DNA of 64,000 nt from Verrucomicrobiales bacterium (GTDB taxonomy: Bacteria; Verrucomicrobiota; Verrucomicrobiia; Limisphaerales; UBA9464): positions 1 to 64,000 of the forward strand of contig JAIYBC010000048.1 in NCBI GenBank assembly GCA_027488845.1. Direction: 5' to 3'. Below, piece by piece: positions 18,393-27,300 of this stretch. Within the stretch, counting starts at the first letter, position 1. The number at the start of each line of letters is the position of its first letter. The position numbers were made by a program, and so were the translations under genes. The notes below the pieces were generated by a model. That model saw nothing but the letters and a program-made list of their open reading frames with translations. It was not told the DNA's origin and did no database searches.

Positions 18393-19603
18393 TCCCCTTG
18401 CCCACGGCCCAATTGAACCGGAAGGAGAGTGGCATCGAATGGCCGCTCTGGGCCGCCGTGCTCGGCCTCATGGCCTTCGGCGCGGCCTTCATCTTCAGCA
18501 CCACGGGCGCCGCGGAGACGGCCCGGGGAGTCGGCTGGTATTCCTGGACTGCCAGCCGGCAGGTGGTCGCCTACATCCTCGGCCTCGGTGTCGTCGTGGC
18601 CCTGAATCTCATCGACTACGCCCGCCTCGCCCGCTGGTCGCTCGTGGCCTACTGGCTCGCCATGGCGCTGCTGGTCTGCGTGTACATCTTCGGGACTTCC
18701 AGGCATGGCGCCAGACGCTGGCTCGACCTCGGCCCCATCCAGTTCCAACCCAGCGAACTGGCCAAGCTGACTTTCCTCTTCGCCTTGGCCGGATTCCTGT
18801 CCCGTCCCGCGGCCGAACTGCGTTCGCCCGCCCTGTTCGTCAAGGGCCTTGCCATGGCCCTCCTGCCGTTTGCGCTGATCCTCAAGCAGCCGGACCTCGG
18901 CTCCGCGCTGGTCTTCCTGCCCACGACTCTCGTCATGATGCTGGTGGCCGGGGTGCCGAGGGTGTTCCTCGTCAAGCTGGTCGGCGGAGCGGCCCTGATG
19001 GTCTCCCTGATCCTCGTCGACATCCTGATTGCGCCGCCGGGATGGCGCCTGATCCAGCTCCAGGAATACCAACGCCACCGTCTGCTGGTCTATTTCGACG
19101 CCAGCTTCGCTCCGCGGGACTCCACGCCCGAACAACGCCTCCGTGGCGCCCAGCTCAAGCGCCAGATGTCGTGGAACGTGGAACAGGCGATGATCTCGGT
19201 CGGATCGGGCGGCCTCACCGGCAAGGGCTGGGGCCAGGGAACCCAGCACAAGCTCGGCTACCTGCCGAGGCTGGGCGCCCACAACGACTTCATCTTTTCC
19301 GTCATCGCCGAGGAGAAGGGTTTCCTCGGCAGTGTCATCGTCCTCGGACTCTACGCCACGATCCTGTTCACCGGGATCAAGATCGCCGGCCAGGCACGCG
19401 ACCGCCTTGGCCTGCTGCTGGCGTCCGGGGTGGTGACACTCCTCTTCACCCACGTGTTCGTGAACATCGGAATGAACATCAAGCTGATGCCGGTGACGGG
19501 AATCCCACTGCCCCTGCTCAGCGCAGGCGGAACCTCGGTGATCTGCTCCCTGGTCGCGATAGGCATTCTCCAGAACGTTCATCTGTACCGGCGACGGTAC
19601 TGA
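18389..19603 (+). CDS. rodA: RodA, SEDS peptidoglycan glycosyltransferase
   Basis: The 404-residue SEDS polytopic membrane protein polymerises lipid II for the elongasome. The family motifs are visible: ARRWLDLGPIQFQPSELAKL, ILKQPDLGSALV, the extracellular-loop region with GSGGLTGKGWGQGTQHKLGYLP and NDFIFSVIAEEKGFLG, and the final TGIPLPLLSAGGTSVI. About ten membrane helices can be drawn. The ATG at 18389 overlaps the PBP2 stop. Confidence 0.96.
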   Translation: MIPLPTAQLNRKESGIEWPLWAAVLGLMAFGAAFIFSTTGAAETARGVGWYSWTASRQVVAYILGLGVVVALNLIDYARLARWSLVAYWLAMALLVCVYIFGTSRHGARRWLDLGPIQFQPSELAKLTFLFALAGFLSRPAAELRSPALFVKGLAMALLPFALILKQPDLGSALVFLPTTLVMMLVAGVPRVFLVKLVGGAALMVSLILVDILIAPPGWRLIQLQEYQRHRLLVYFDASFAPRDSTPEQRLRGAQLKRQMSWNVEQAMISVGSGGLTGKGWGQGTQHKLGYLPRLGAHNDFIFSVIAEEKGFLGSVIVLGLYATILFTGIKIAGQARDRLGLLLASGVVTLLFTHVFVNIGMNIKLMPVTGIPLPLLSAGGTSVICSLVAIGILQNVHLYRRRY

Positions 19604-19619
19604 CCCAACCCCTCAAGAA

Positions 19620-21608
19620 ATGAGTCAACAGACATTCAAACGCGGCAAGGGACCCATGCGGTTCAAGCCCACCCGCGGTCTCGGCGCCCCCAACCCAAGC
19701 CGTGCCGCCACCAACGCCCGCCTCGAGGCCCTCGGCGAGAAGAACACCGACGAACGCGTGTTCGACGTCCGTCGCCACGAGTCGGAAATCCGCAAGGCGG
19801 AGAACCGCGCCGCCGGCCTGCCGGAGGATGCGCAGGACGCCCCCGAGGAGAACGTCTCCTCCGCCGGACGCGACCAAAGCTTCCGCTCCCCCGACCTCGC
19901 CCGCGCCGCGGACGCCGCGGAGGACGACGACGCCACCACCGCCGCACCCAAGCCGCCCGCTCCCAAGGGCATCTTCGAGAAGGCGCGCGCCGCGGTTAAG
20001 GAGGTGGTCAAGAAGGTCCGTCGCCTCATCAAGCCCGAGGAGAAGCTCGTCAAGGAGGTCATCATCAACGCGGAGCCCCTCGAGACCCGGGTCGCCGTGC
20101 TCGAGGACAGCAAGCTCGAGGACCTCACCGTCGAACGCACCGGCGACGAACGCCTCGTCGGTTCGATCTACAAGGGCAAGGTCAAGAACCTGGAGGACGG
20201 CCTGAAGGCGGCCTTCGTGGACATCGGCTTCGAGAAGAACGCCTTCCTCCATTACTGGGACATCATCCCCAACGGCTTCGACTCCAACGTCGAGATCGTC
20301 GAACGCGACGAGAACGCGCGCAACCGGCGCAAGGACAAGCCGAAGATCACCCAGAAGGACGTCCCGCGACTCTTCCCGCCGGGCTCCGAGATCATCATCC
20401 AGGTCACCAAGGGCCCGATCGGCACCAAGGGTCCCCGGGTCACCACCAACCTCTCCCTCCCGGGCCGCTACCTCGTCCTGCTGCCCAACTCCGACCAGTC
20501 CGGCATCAGCCGCAAGATCGAGAGCGTCGAGGAACGCCAACGCCTCAAGAAGATCGTCCGCGAACTCTCCATCCCGGAGGGCATGGGCGTCATCATCCGG
20601 ACCGCCGGCGAGGAGAAGCGGAAGGCCTACTTCGTCCGCGACCTCGCCATGCTCCTCGAGGAATGGGCCCAGATCCAGGAGCGGATCAAGACGCAGCCGC
20701 TGGCCACCTGCGTGTACCAGGAGCCCGACCTCATCGAACGCACCGTCCGCGACTTCCTGACCGAGGACGTCGACAAGATCGTCATCGACAACGCGAAGCA
20801 GTTCGAACTGATCCGCGACAACATCAAGCGCATCAGCCCGCGCTCCGCCCGGAAGGTCCACTTCTACAACGAGGCCGAGCCGCTCTTCGACCGGTACAAC
20901 ATCACCCGCCAGCTCGAGGCCGCCTTCAGCCGCCAGGTCAACCTCCGCTCCGGCGGCTACCTGATCATCGACGAAACCGAGGCCCTCGTCGCCATCGACG
21001 TCAACACCGGCAAGCACAAGCAGGCCGGGACCAAGGACCACGACTCGACGATCCTGAAGGTCAACATGGACGCCGCGGACGAGATCTGCCGCCAACTGCG
21101 CCTGCGGAACATGGGCGGCATCATCGTCCTCGACTTCATCGACATGAAGTCGCGGAAGGACCAGCAGACGATCTACCAGCGCATGAAGGAGAACCTGAAG
21201 CGCGACAAGGCCAAGACGCACGTGCTGCCCCTCTCCCAGCTGGGCCTGATGGAGATGACCCGTCAGCGGCAGACGGAGAGCGTCCGTTCTTCCCTGTACG
21301 ACGACTGCGCCCACTGCAAGGGCCGCGGCGTGATCAAGAGCGCGGAGACGATGAGCGTCGAGATCCAGCGCAAGCTCACCCAGATCCTCAAGGGACGCCC
21401 GAGGGACGAGAGCGACTTCCAGGTGAAGATCGTCTGCAATCCCCAGGTGCTGGACCGCCTGCGAACCCGGGACGAGAAGCTGTTGATCGAGCTGGAGAAG
21501 AAGTTCTTCGCGAAGCTCTCCTTCCGTCCGGATCCCACCTTCCACAACGAGGAATGGCGGATCTACAACGCCCTCAACAACGACGAGCTGGCCCGTTCCA
21601 AGAACTGA
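19620..21608 (+). CDS. rng: Ribonuclease G/E
   Basis: The 662-residue endoribonuclease has a disordered, charged N-terminal extension of about 140 residues that standard RNase G lacks, then the S1 domain (RLVGSIYKGKVKNLEDGLKAAFVDIG, about 180-205), the 5'-sensor and DNase I-like region with catalytic Asp460 (AIDVNTGKH) and Asp505 (VLDFIDM), and the Zn-link CAHC (Cys563, Cys566). It lacks the C-terminal degradosome arm of RNase E. It starts 16 nt after rodA, so it probably shares the mre/rod transcript; RNase G is found beside mre genes in several phyla. It ends with a strong terminator. Confidence 0.94.
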   Translation: MSQQTFKRGKGPMRFKPTRGLGAPNPSRAATNARLEALGEKNTDERVFDVRRHESEIRKAENRAAGLPEDAQDAPEENVSSAGRDQSFRSPDLARAADAAEDDDATTAAPKPPAPKGIFEKARAAVKEVVKKVRRLIKPEEKLVKEVIINAEPLETRVAVLEDSKLEDLTVERTGDERLVGSIYKGKVKNLEDGLKAAFVDIGFEKNAFLHYWDIIPNGFDSNVEIVERDENARNRRKDKPKITQKDVPRLFPPGSEIIIQVTKGPIGTKGPRVTTNLSLPGRYLVLLPNSDQSGISRKIESVEERQRLKKIVRELSIPEGMGVIIRTAGEEKRKAYFVRDLAMLLEEWAQIQERIKTQPLATCVYQEPDLIERTVRDFLTEDVDKIVIDNAKQFELIRDNIKRISPRSARKVHFYNEAEPLFDRYNITRQLEAAFSRQVNLRSGGYLIIDETEALVAIDVNTGKHKQAGTKDHDSTILKVNMDAADEICRQLRLRNMGGIIVLDFIDMKSRKDQQTIYQRMKENLKRDKAKTHVLPLSQLGLMEMTRQRQTESVRSSLYDDCAHCKGRGVIKSAETMSVEIQRKLTQILKGRPRDESDFQVKIVCNPQVLDRLRTRDEKLLIELEKKFFAKLSFRPDPTFHNEEWRIYNALNNDELARSKN

Positions 21609-21626
21609 GCGGATCCCATCGACACG

Positions 21627-21662
21627 ACGGGCGGCCGGGTTTTCCCGGCCGCCCGTTTCGTT
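21627..21662. terminator. Bidirectional terminator between rng and bioB
   Basis: A perfect 13-bp GC-rich stem (21627-21639 with 21644-21656) with a TTTT loop is followed by TTCGTTTT on the plus strand. It lies between the ends of two convergent genes and could serve both. Confidence 0.9.
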
Positions 21663-21706
21663 TTCGGCGCTTCCTTCCGTCCGGGCAATCCACCGGACCG
21701 TTCCGT

Positions 21707-22726
21707 TCAACCGAGCGCGGTCACCGGCACGGCGGCATCCTGTGGACGACCGTTCTTGAAGGGTTCCCGCATCCTCAGGCCGAGGATCTCCAACAGCTCC
21801 CGGTCCTTGTCGTAGCTCGGCGAAGGCACGGCCTTGGTGAGCATGAACTCCGTCTCGCTGCTGAAGATCGAGTTCGCACCCGCAAGGAAACAGAGGGCCT
21901 GCGCGGTCGCATCGAGCTTCACCCGTCCGGCGGTGAGACGGACATCCGACTTCGGCATCACGATCCGGGCCGTGGCGATCATCCGGATCACCTCCCACAC
22001 GGGGACGTCCCCGTTCCCGGCCATCGGGGTTCCCTCCACCTTGCTGAGGATGTTGATCGGGACGGATTCGGGATGCGGCCGCACCTGGGAAAGCGTCTGG
22101 ACCATCTTGAGGCGGTCGTCCACCGACTCGCCGAGTCCGATGATCCCTCCGGAACACATCGTCAGGTTGGTCTTGCGGACGTTCTCCAACGTGCGGAGGC
22201 GGTCGGCGTAGGTGCGCGTGGTGATGATCGTCTCGTAGAACTCCGCGGAGGAATCGACGTTGTGGTTGTAGGCGTAGAGTCCCGCCTCCTCGAGGCGCTT
22301 CGCCTGATGCTCATCGAGCATCCCCAGGGTGCAGCAGACCTCGAGTCCCATGTCCGTCACGCTGCGCACCATCTCCAGCACGCGGTCGAACTGGGCGTTG
22401 TCCTTCACCTCACGCCATGCCGCTCCGAGGCAGACGCGGGAGACGCCGGCCGCCTTGGCGCGCTCGGCGATCTCCACGACGCGGCCGGTTTCCATGAGGC
22501 GTTCCGGGGCCACACCCGTGCTGTACCGCGAAGACTGCGCGCAATAGGAGCAGTCCTCGGGACAGGCGCCGGTCTTGATGGAGATCAGCTTGCTGACCTG
22601 CATCTCGGACGGGTCGTGGTGGGCGCGGTGGACGGTGGCGGCGCGGAAGACGAGTTCCAGCAGGGGCAGGTCGTGGACCGCGCGCAATTCCCCAAGGGTC
22701 CAGTCGTGTCGGATGGTGTCGGTCAT
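21707..22726 (-). CDS. bioB: Biotin synthase
   Basis: This 339-residue radical SAM enzyme inserts sulfur into dethiobiotin. The 4Fe-4S motif CPEDCSYC (Cys55, Cys59, Cys62) and the residues for the 2Fe-2S cluster in the barrel ([26 protein letters not shown]; then [11 protein letters not shown]) are present, as are YNHNVDSS and [13 protein letters not shown] start four codons upstream (ATG 22738) is equally possible. No other bio genes lie nearby, so it is a lone pathway gene here. It faces the next gene divergently. Confidence 0.96.
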   Translation of the reverse strand: MTDTIRHDWTLGELRAVHDLPLLELVFRAATVHRAHHDPSEMQVSKLISIKTGACPEDCSYCAQSSRYSTGVAPERLMETGRVVEIAERAKAAGVSRVCLGAAWREVKDNAQFDRVLEMVRSVTDMGLEVCCTLGMLDEHQAKRLEEAGLYAYNHNVDSSAEFYETIITTRTYADRLRTLENVRKTNLTMCSGGIIGLGESVDDRLKMVQTLSQVRPHPESVPINILSKVEGTPMAGNGDVPVWEVIRMIATARIVMPKSDVRLTAGRVKLDATAQALCFLAGANSIFSSETEFMLTKAVPSPSYDKDRELLEILGLRMREPFKNGRPQDAAVPVTALG

Positions 22727-22883
22727 GCAGGCCGGCACCTCGCTTCACGGGCCACCGGCGCCGGAAGGTTGGTCGGTGACGGACGCCTTGTAAATCCAAC
22801 GGTTGCGACCGCTTGACGGAATGGAGCCGGCCTTCCGCCGTTGAGACGTTGCCACCCGGCGCCGCCCCGGAAAGACTGCGCCC

Positions 22884-23720
22884 ATGCCGCGCCCAAGCCG
22901 CCTTCCGCAACCTTCCTCCACTGCGTCCCTGATCCTCAAGCGGACCCGGACGCGACCGGTCCTGGGGATCATCCTGGGCAGCGGCTTCGGACCGGTGGCC
23001 TCGGCCGTGGAGGTGGAGCAGGAGTTCGCCTACCGCGACCTTCCGGGATTCCCGATCGGCGGCGCCCCGGGGCATGCCGGTCGGTTGGTCTTGGGACGTC
23101 TCGGTGGAATCCCGGTGGCGGTGCTGTGTGGCCGCGCCCACTACTACGAGGGCTTCGAGCCGGCCGAGGTGACGTTCGCGACCCGGGTCCTCGCGGCGTT
23201 GGGCGTCCGAGACCTGCTCGTCACCAACGCCGCCGGCGGGATCCATCCGCGGTTCAAGGTCGGCGACTTCATGATCCTCACCGACCACATCAACCTGATG
23301 GGCATGAACCCGCTTCGTGGCCCGGTGCCCGAGGGTTGCGCCCGCTTCGTGGACATGACCCGCACCTACGACGAAGGCCTGCGACGCGAACTGGAGGCCG
23401 CCGCGCGTTCCGTGCGACTGACCTTGCGCAAGGGCGTCTATCTCGCCGTCTCCGGTCCCTGCTTCGAAACCCCGGCCGAGATCCGCGCCTTCCGGACGCT
23501 CGGAGCGGACGCGGTCGGGATGAGCACCGTCCCGGAGGTGATCGTCGCACGGCAATGCGGCCTCCGGATCGCCGGACTCAGCTGCATCACCAACGCCGCC
23601 GCCGGGCTCGGGGGCAAGGCCCAGGTGGTCTCCTCGGACGAGGTCCTCGAAGTCGCCAAGAAGCGGGAGGGATTGGCCACCCGGCTGGTGACGGCCTTCG
23701 CCGCACGGCTCGCCGCCTGA
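22884..23720 (+). CDS. Purine nucleoside phosphorylase (trimeric, type I)
   Basis: The 278-residue enzyme phosphorolyses inosine and guanosine (and deoxy forms). The phosphate site GSGFG, HAGRLVLG and CGRAHYYEG, the central VTNAAGGIHP, the base-binding SGPCFETPAEIRAFRTLGAD and the family signature GMSTVPEVIVARQCG with the closing SCITNAAAG are all in place. Its ribose 1-phosphate products link through phosphopentomutase to the deoC product pathway. The start at 22884 (MPRPSRLPQPSS) leaves a short non-conserved leader. Confidence 0.93.
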   Translation: MPRPSRLPQPSSTASLILKRTRTRPVLGIILGSGFGPVASAVEVEQEFAYRDLPGFPIGGAPGHAGRLVLGRLGGIPVAVLCGRAHYYEGFEPAEVTFATRVLAALGVRDLLVTNAAGGIHPRFKVGDFMILTDHINLMGMNPLRGPVPEGCARFVDMTRTYDEGLRRELEAAARSVRLTLRKGVYLAVSGPCFETPAEIRAFRTLGADAVGMSTVPEVIVARQCGLRIAGLSCITNAAAGLGGKAQVVSSDEVLEVAKKREGLATRLVTAFAARLAA

Positions 23721-23741
23721 CACGCCATTCCGCGCAGTCGC

Positions 23742-24797
23742 CTACTCGGTCAGGTCCCGTGCGCCACCGATCGAGGACTCCAGCTTCTTCAGCGTCGGCA
23801 GCACCCGCGCCACCGTGGTCGACTCGAGCTGGCCCGCATAGGGCTTGAGGCGGAACTCCATCACCCCGATGACCTCGCCGTTCCGGTCGTGCAGGGGCGC
23901 GGTGACGATGGCGGCCTGTGGGGTCTTTCCGAAGTAGGTCTGGTTTTCGGCGTACACCTTGAGCTGGGTCTCGTTGGCGGCCCGGCCGACCTCCTCGGCT
24001 TCCTTGGCCGCGAGGCAATGCAGCTCCGAACGCGAGGAACTGGTCCCGAAGAGCCGCACACCAAGCAGGCGTGGCTGGTCGGCCAGGGTCTGTCGAACCA
24101 GGACGGCGGCCAGCGTCTCCAGGGGACGGTAGTCGAGCCGGACGTCGGTGAACTGGGCCAGGGTGTCGGTCTTGGTGATGAAGCCGATGCGGCCGGAGAC
24201 GAAGGTGTTGTCGGTGATGGTCGGGATCGCGTTGGTTCCGTCGACGAGGACCTCGAACTGGTTGCCCGAGGCCTTCACCGTGAGGTCGAACCAGCGGCCC
24301 TTCTCGAACGGGATGGACGGCCCGATGGGCGGCGAACGTTGCCCGTCCACGAACTTGTAGAACCGCAGGTTGCCGCCGAGCGCGCTGGCGCGGACCACGT
24401 AGAGGTTCCGTTCGTCCTGGGCCCTGAAGACGAGTCCTGCGATCTGTTCCAGGGCTCCCCCGACGATCCGCATGCGGACGGTGCAGTTGAAGTCCCCGAG
24501 CTTCTCGCCTCCCCACAGCAACAGAGGGAATCGTTCGTCCTCGGCCGAGGCGACGGTCTGCGCGACCACCGCCCTTTTGGTGAAACGCGGGGCGTTGGCC
24601 GAGATCGGCGCCAACGCCGGCGGGACATCCTCCATCTGGACCTCCCACTTGCCGGTTCGGCCGGATCCCGCCAGGAGATTGGTCCAGCCTGCGGGGACCT
24701 CACCGGGACGGGAGTCGGTGAAGTCGAAGAAGCGTTCCGCGGCGGCGAGGCGCAGCACGAGGAGAAGCGATACCGCCAATGGCAGACGTCGGATCAT
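23742..24797 (-). CDS. Secreted LamG/DUF1080-like protein with a sensor-like C-terminus
   Basis: The 351-residue protein has a signal peptide (about 1-20, LRLAAAE), a jelly-roll domain (about 22-230) with DUF1080/LamG style sequence (FFDFTDSRPGEVPAGW, then GLVFRAQDERNLYVVRAS, GRWFDLTVKASGNQFEVLVDG, GRIGFITKTDTLAQFTDVRL), and a C-terminal part (about 235-345) that reads like a Cache/sensor fold (YFGKTPQAAIVTAPLHDRNG, then EVIGVMEFRLKPYAG). No kinase or other output domain follows. It is the first of three consecutive genes on the minus strand, but 89 nt separate it from its neighbour. Function unknown; carbohydrate binding is plausible. Confidence 0.75.
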   Translation of the reverse strand: MIRRLPLAVSLLLVLRLAAAERFFDFTDSRPGEVPAGWTNLLAGSGRTGKWEVQMEDVPPALAPISANAPRFTKRAVVAQTVASAEDERFPLLLWGGEKLGDFNCTVRMRIVGGALEQIAGLVFRAQDERNLYVVRASALGGNLRFYKFVDGQRSPPIGPSIPFEKGRWFDLTVKASGNQFEVLVDGTNAIPTITDNTFVSGRIGFITKTDTLAQFTDVRLDYRPLETLAAVLVRQTLADQPRLLGVRLFGTSSSRSELHCLAAKEAEEVGRAANETQLKVYAENQTYFGKTPQAAIVTAPLHDRNGEVIGVMEFRLKPYAGQLESTTVARVLPTLKKLESSIGGARDLTE

Positions 24798-24886
24798 GAC
24801 CCCGGCAAGGCTAGCGGGGACCGGCGACCGGGCAAACCGGGATTGCTCCCAGGCCGCGTCCCACGCGCGGGGCGGACGCTTCCCCG

Positions 24887-26152
24887 TCAGGGGCGCCAGA
24901 CGATCCGGCTGATGGAGTCGTTGGTGGTCGACTGGAACCATCCTCCGTACTCGACGAGGTAGAGCGCGCCGTCGGGCCCCAACCGCATCGCGACCGGCCC
25001 ACCAGGCAGGTTCTGGGCGAAGGATTCGCTGTCGCCGGGCCGCCCCGACTTGGGATCCACGGGGGCGAAACGGACCGACTTGCGGTTGTAGTCCGCATAG
25101 AACAGGCCGCCCAGGAAACGCCCGGGAAACGCCCCGGATCTGCGCGGAGCCCGGTAGATGAGCGCTCCGGTGCAGGAGCCGCCGGTGTTGCGCAGGTAGT
25201 GGAACCAGGGGGCGGAATACCCGGCGACGCGGTTCGTCCGGGTCAGCGTTTCCATCCCGTCGGAGAACACCCGCGGCCAACCGTGGCTGGCACCGGGCTC
25301 CAACCGGTTCACCTCCTCGTGGTCGTCCAGTTCATCGCCGCCGTTCTCGGCCTCCAGGACCCAGCCGGTCGGGGCGTCGAAGCTCAGCGCCCACGGTTGG
25401 CGATGTCCGACGGTGTACACCTCGCCCCGGGCACCGGGCTTTCCAACGAACGGGTTGCCGGCCGGGATGGAGCCATCCAAGCCGATCCGGAGCACCTTCC
25501 CGCGGAGATCGCCGGGGTTCAGCGCCTGGTTGTTGGTGTCGGAGCAGTAGGACTTCAGCCTTCCGATCTCGTTGTTGTCCCCGGTGGTCACGTAAAGGAG
25601 TCGCTCCACGGGATGCACCAGCAGTCCGCCACCGACGTGCTGTCCCCGCTCCTCACCGTCGAACTCGAGCAGGACCTTCTCCGAATCCGGCAACAGCCTC
25701 GCGGCCGGACCGGCCCCGGCCACGCTCCATTTCGAAACACGGCTCCGGTAGAGTCCGGCGGGCTTGTTGGTCGCGTGATGGAACAGGAAGACCTCCCCAC
25801 CGTCGGCCGCCGAGAAGTCCGGATGGAAGGCGATCCCGTGGAGCCCACGGTCGCCGGCGGTGTCGGTGGGGATCCGGCCCACCAGGACCACGGACCGGTC
25901 CTGCGGATCCATCCTCCAGACATGACCCGAGCGCCCGGTGATCCACGGGGCCCCATCCGGGGCGAAGGCGAGGTCCATCGGTTCCTGCAGCTCGGAGCCC
26001 GCCAATCCCTCGCGGACAAAGCCGTTCGGAAGCCGGACGGACGCGCCCTCGGTCCCGGGAGCTGCCGCCAGCAGCAGCACGGTTCCGGCGAGGGACAAGA
26101 ACCTGGCAACCAGGCTCGGATGCGGGGCGCAGGACCGGTTTCCGGGATTCAT
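24887..26152 (-). CDS. Secreted glucose/sorbosone dehydrogenase-like (PQQ-type) propeller
   Basis: The 421-residue protein has a signal peptide (about 12-37, ending AAPGTEG) and a six-bladed propeller of the soluble glucose/sorbosone dehydrogenase family: MDLAFAPDGAPWITGR, GLHGIAFHPDF, VGGGLLVHPVERLLYVTTGDNN, DLRGKVLRIGLDGS, VGHRQPWALSFD, AENGGDELDDHEEVN and GALIYRAPRR. The His of HGIAFHP and the Arg in GHRQPWA correspond to the catalytic His and PQQ-binding Arg of the family. Family members oxidise aldoses in the periplasm with PQQ and calcium; many relatives in this phylum have no tested activity. The ATG at 26152 precedes a good signal sequence; two earlier in-frame starts exist. Confidence 0.82.
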   Translation of the reverse strand: MNPGNRSCAPHPSLVARFLSLAGTVLLLAAAPGTEGASVRLPNGFVREGLAGSELQEPMDLAFAPDGAPWITGRSGHVWRMDPQDRSVVLVGRIPTDTAGDRGLHGIAFHPDFSAADGGEVFLFHHATNKPAGLYRSRVSKWSVAGAGPAARLLPDSEKVLLEFDGEERGQHVGGGLLVHPVERLLYVTTGDNNEIGRLKSYCSDTNNQALNPGDLRGKVLRIGLDGSIPAGNPFVGKPGARGEVYTVGHRQPWALSFDAPTGWVLEAENGGDELDDHEEVNRLEPGASHGWPRVFSDGMETLTRTNRVAGYSAPWFHYLRNTGGSCTGALIYRAPRRSGAFPGRFLGGLFYADYNRKSVRFAPVDPKSGRPGDSESFAQNLPGGPVAMRLGPDGALYLVEYGGWFQSTTNDSISRIVWRP

Positions 26153-26217
26153 TCGATGGATCCCATTCCCGCCGATTCCCGTCCGCATGTCCACAGCGAG
26201 GGGACCGGTTTTCGACC

Positions 26218-26985
26218 CTACTTGGCCAATCCCCGCTTGGAATCCCGGGCGAAAGCCATCAGATGCGTCAGTTCCTCGGAGGCCGGCAACTCGGACTCCA
26301 GGCGGGCCAGCGCGTTGGCCGTGGTCAGTCCGGAACGGAACAACACCTTGTAGGCCTTGGTGAGGTTCGAGACGGATTCCGCGGCGAATCCGGCACGCTC
26401 CAGGCCGACCTTGTTGACGAACCGCGTCTCGGCCGGATTGCCGTCCGCCATCATGTACGGGGCGATGTCCTGGACCACTTTCGAACAGCCTCCGATCATC
26501 GAGAAGCGCCCGATCCGGCAGAACTGGTGCACCGCCGCCAAGCCCCCGATGATCGCGTGGTCCTCCACGATCACATGGCCGGCGAGCGTGGCCACGTTGG
26601 ACATGATCACGTGGCTGCCCACCTGGACGTCGTGGGCCAGATGGGTGTAGGCGAGGAAGTGGTTGTCGGAACCCACCGTCGTGGCGTCGCCGTCGGCGGT
26701 TGCGCTGTGGACGGTCGAGTACTCGCGGAAGACGTTGCGGTCGCCGATCACGGTCCTTGTCTCCCCACCGTTCCACTTCAGGTCCTGGGTCTTGGTGCCG
26801 AGGCAGGCGAAGGGAAAGATCTCATTGTCCGATCCCAACGTCGTGACGCCGTCGAGGACCACGTGGGAATGGAGTCGGCAACGGTCGCCGAGGACCACCC
26901 TCGGTCCGACGATGCAATACGGACCGATGTCGCAATCGGCACCGAGACGGGCTCCGGCGTGGATGACGGCGGTGGGATGGATCAT
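26218..26985 (-). CDS. lpxA: UDP-N-acetylglucosamine acyltransferase
   Basis: The 255-residue left-handed beta-helix enzyme performs the first step of lipid A synthesis, transferring a 3-hydroxyacyl chain from ACP to UDP-GlcNAc. The hexapeptide repeats run from about 1 to 190 and the catalytic His is His118 in AYTHLAHDVQVGSH; GGLAAVHQFCRIG and the NPAETRFVNKVGLERAGF segment match the family C-terminus. Its ATG at 26985 overlaps the stop of the small membrane protein (ATGA), so it is in the lpxC-fabZ operon. A start 14 codons upstream would lie inside that gene and was not used. Confidence 0.95.
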   Translation of the reverse strand: MIHPTAVIHAGARLGADCDIGPYCIVGPRVVLGDRCRLHSHVVLDGVTTLGSDNEIFPFACLGTKTQDLKWNGGETRTVIGDRNVFREYSTVHSATADGDATTVGSDNHFLAYTHLAHDVQVGSHVIMSNVATLAGHVIVEDHAIIGGLAAVHQFCRIGRFSMIGGCSKVVQDIAPYMMADGNPAETRFVNKVGLERAGFAAESVSNLTKAYKVLFRSGLTTANALARLESELPASEELTHLMAFARDSKRGLAK

Positions 26986-27272
26986 CGGGCGGTCTTGGTG
27001 GAGTCGGAGATGTCTGCCGGCCCGCATGGGTTCCGGCGTTGGAAGAACAGGCCAACCAGCACCGCGAAGACCCCGAGACCGCCGCCGAGGAAGACCCCGC
27101 CGGTGGCGCCGAGGACGATCGCGAAACCCACCGGCTCGACGTCGTTCCAGGGGATGAAGTGCCGGAAGAACGACGGCACCAGGGTTCCCGCCGCCCAGCC
27201 GAACAGGCCGCCCATGGACATCCCCGCAAGCGCCCCAAGGGACACGCGGGCGAATATGACGAGCCAGCTCAT
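26982..27272 (-). CDS. Small two-helix membrane protein between fabZ and lpxA
   Basis: The 96-residue protein has two glycine-rich membrane segments (about 5-32 and 49-76) separated by a short loop with a FRHFIPWND motif, and a hydrophilic tail. It begins 29 nt after lpxC-fabZ and overlaps lpxA by 4 nt, so it is co-translated with the lipid A enzymes. No family is recognised. Conservation of such a gene in this slot elsewhere would point to a role in lipid A synthesis or enzyme anchoring, but this is inference. Confidence 0.75.
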   Translation of the reverse strand: MSWLVIFARVSLGALAGMSMGGLFGWAAGTLVPSFFRHFIPWNDVEPVGFAIVLGATGGVFLGGGLGVFAVLVGLFFQRRNPCGPADISDSTKTAR

Positions 27273-27300
27273 GGATACCGGTTTGGGAACGAAGTGCGGT

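Noticed and set aside
19518-22157. 879-codon minus-strand frame opposite rng
   Set aside because: Asp/Leu/Val-rich antisense shadow of RNase G and of the terminator region; no start or domain support.
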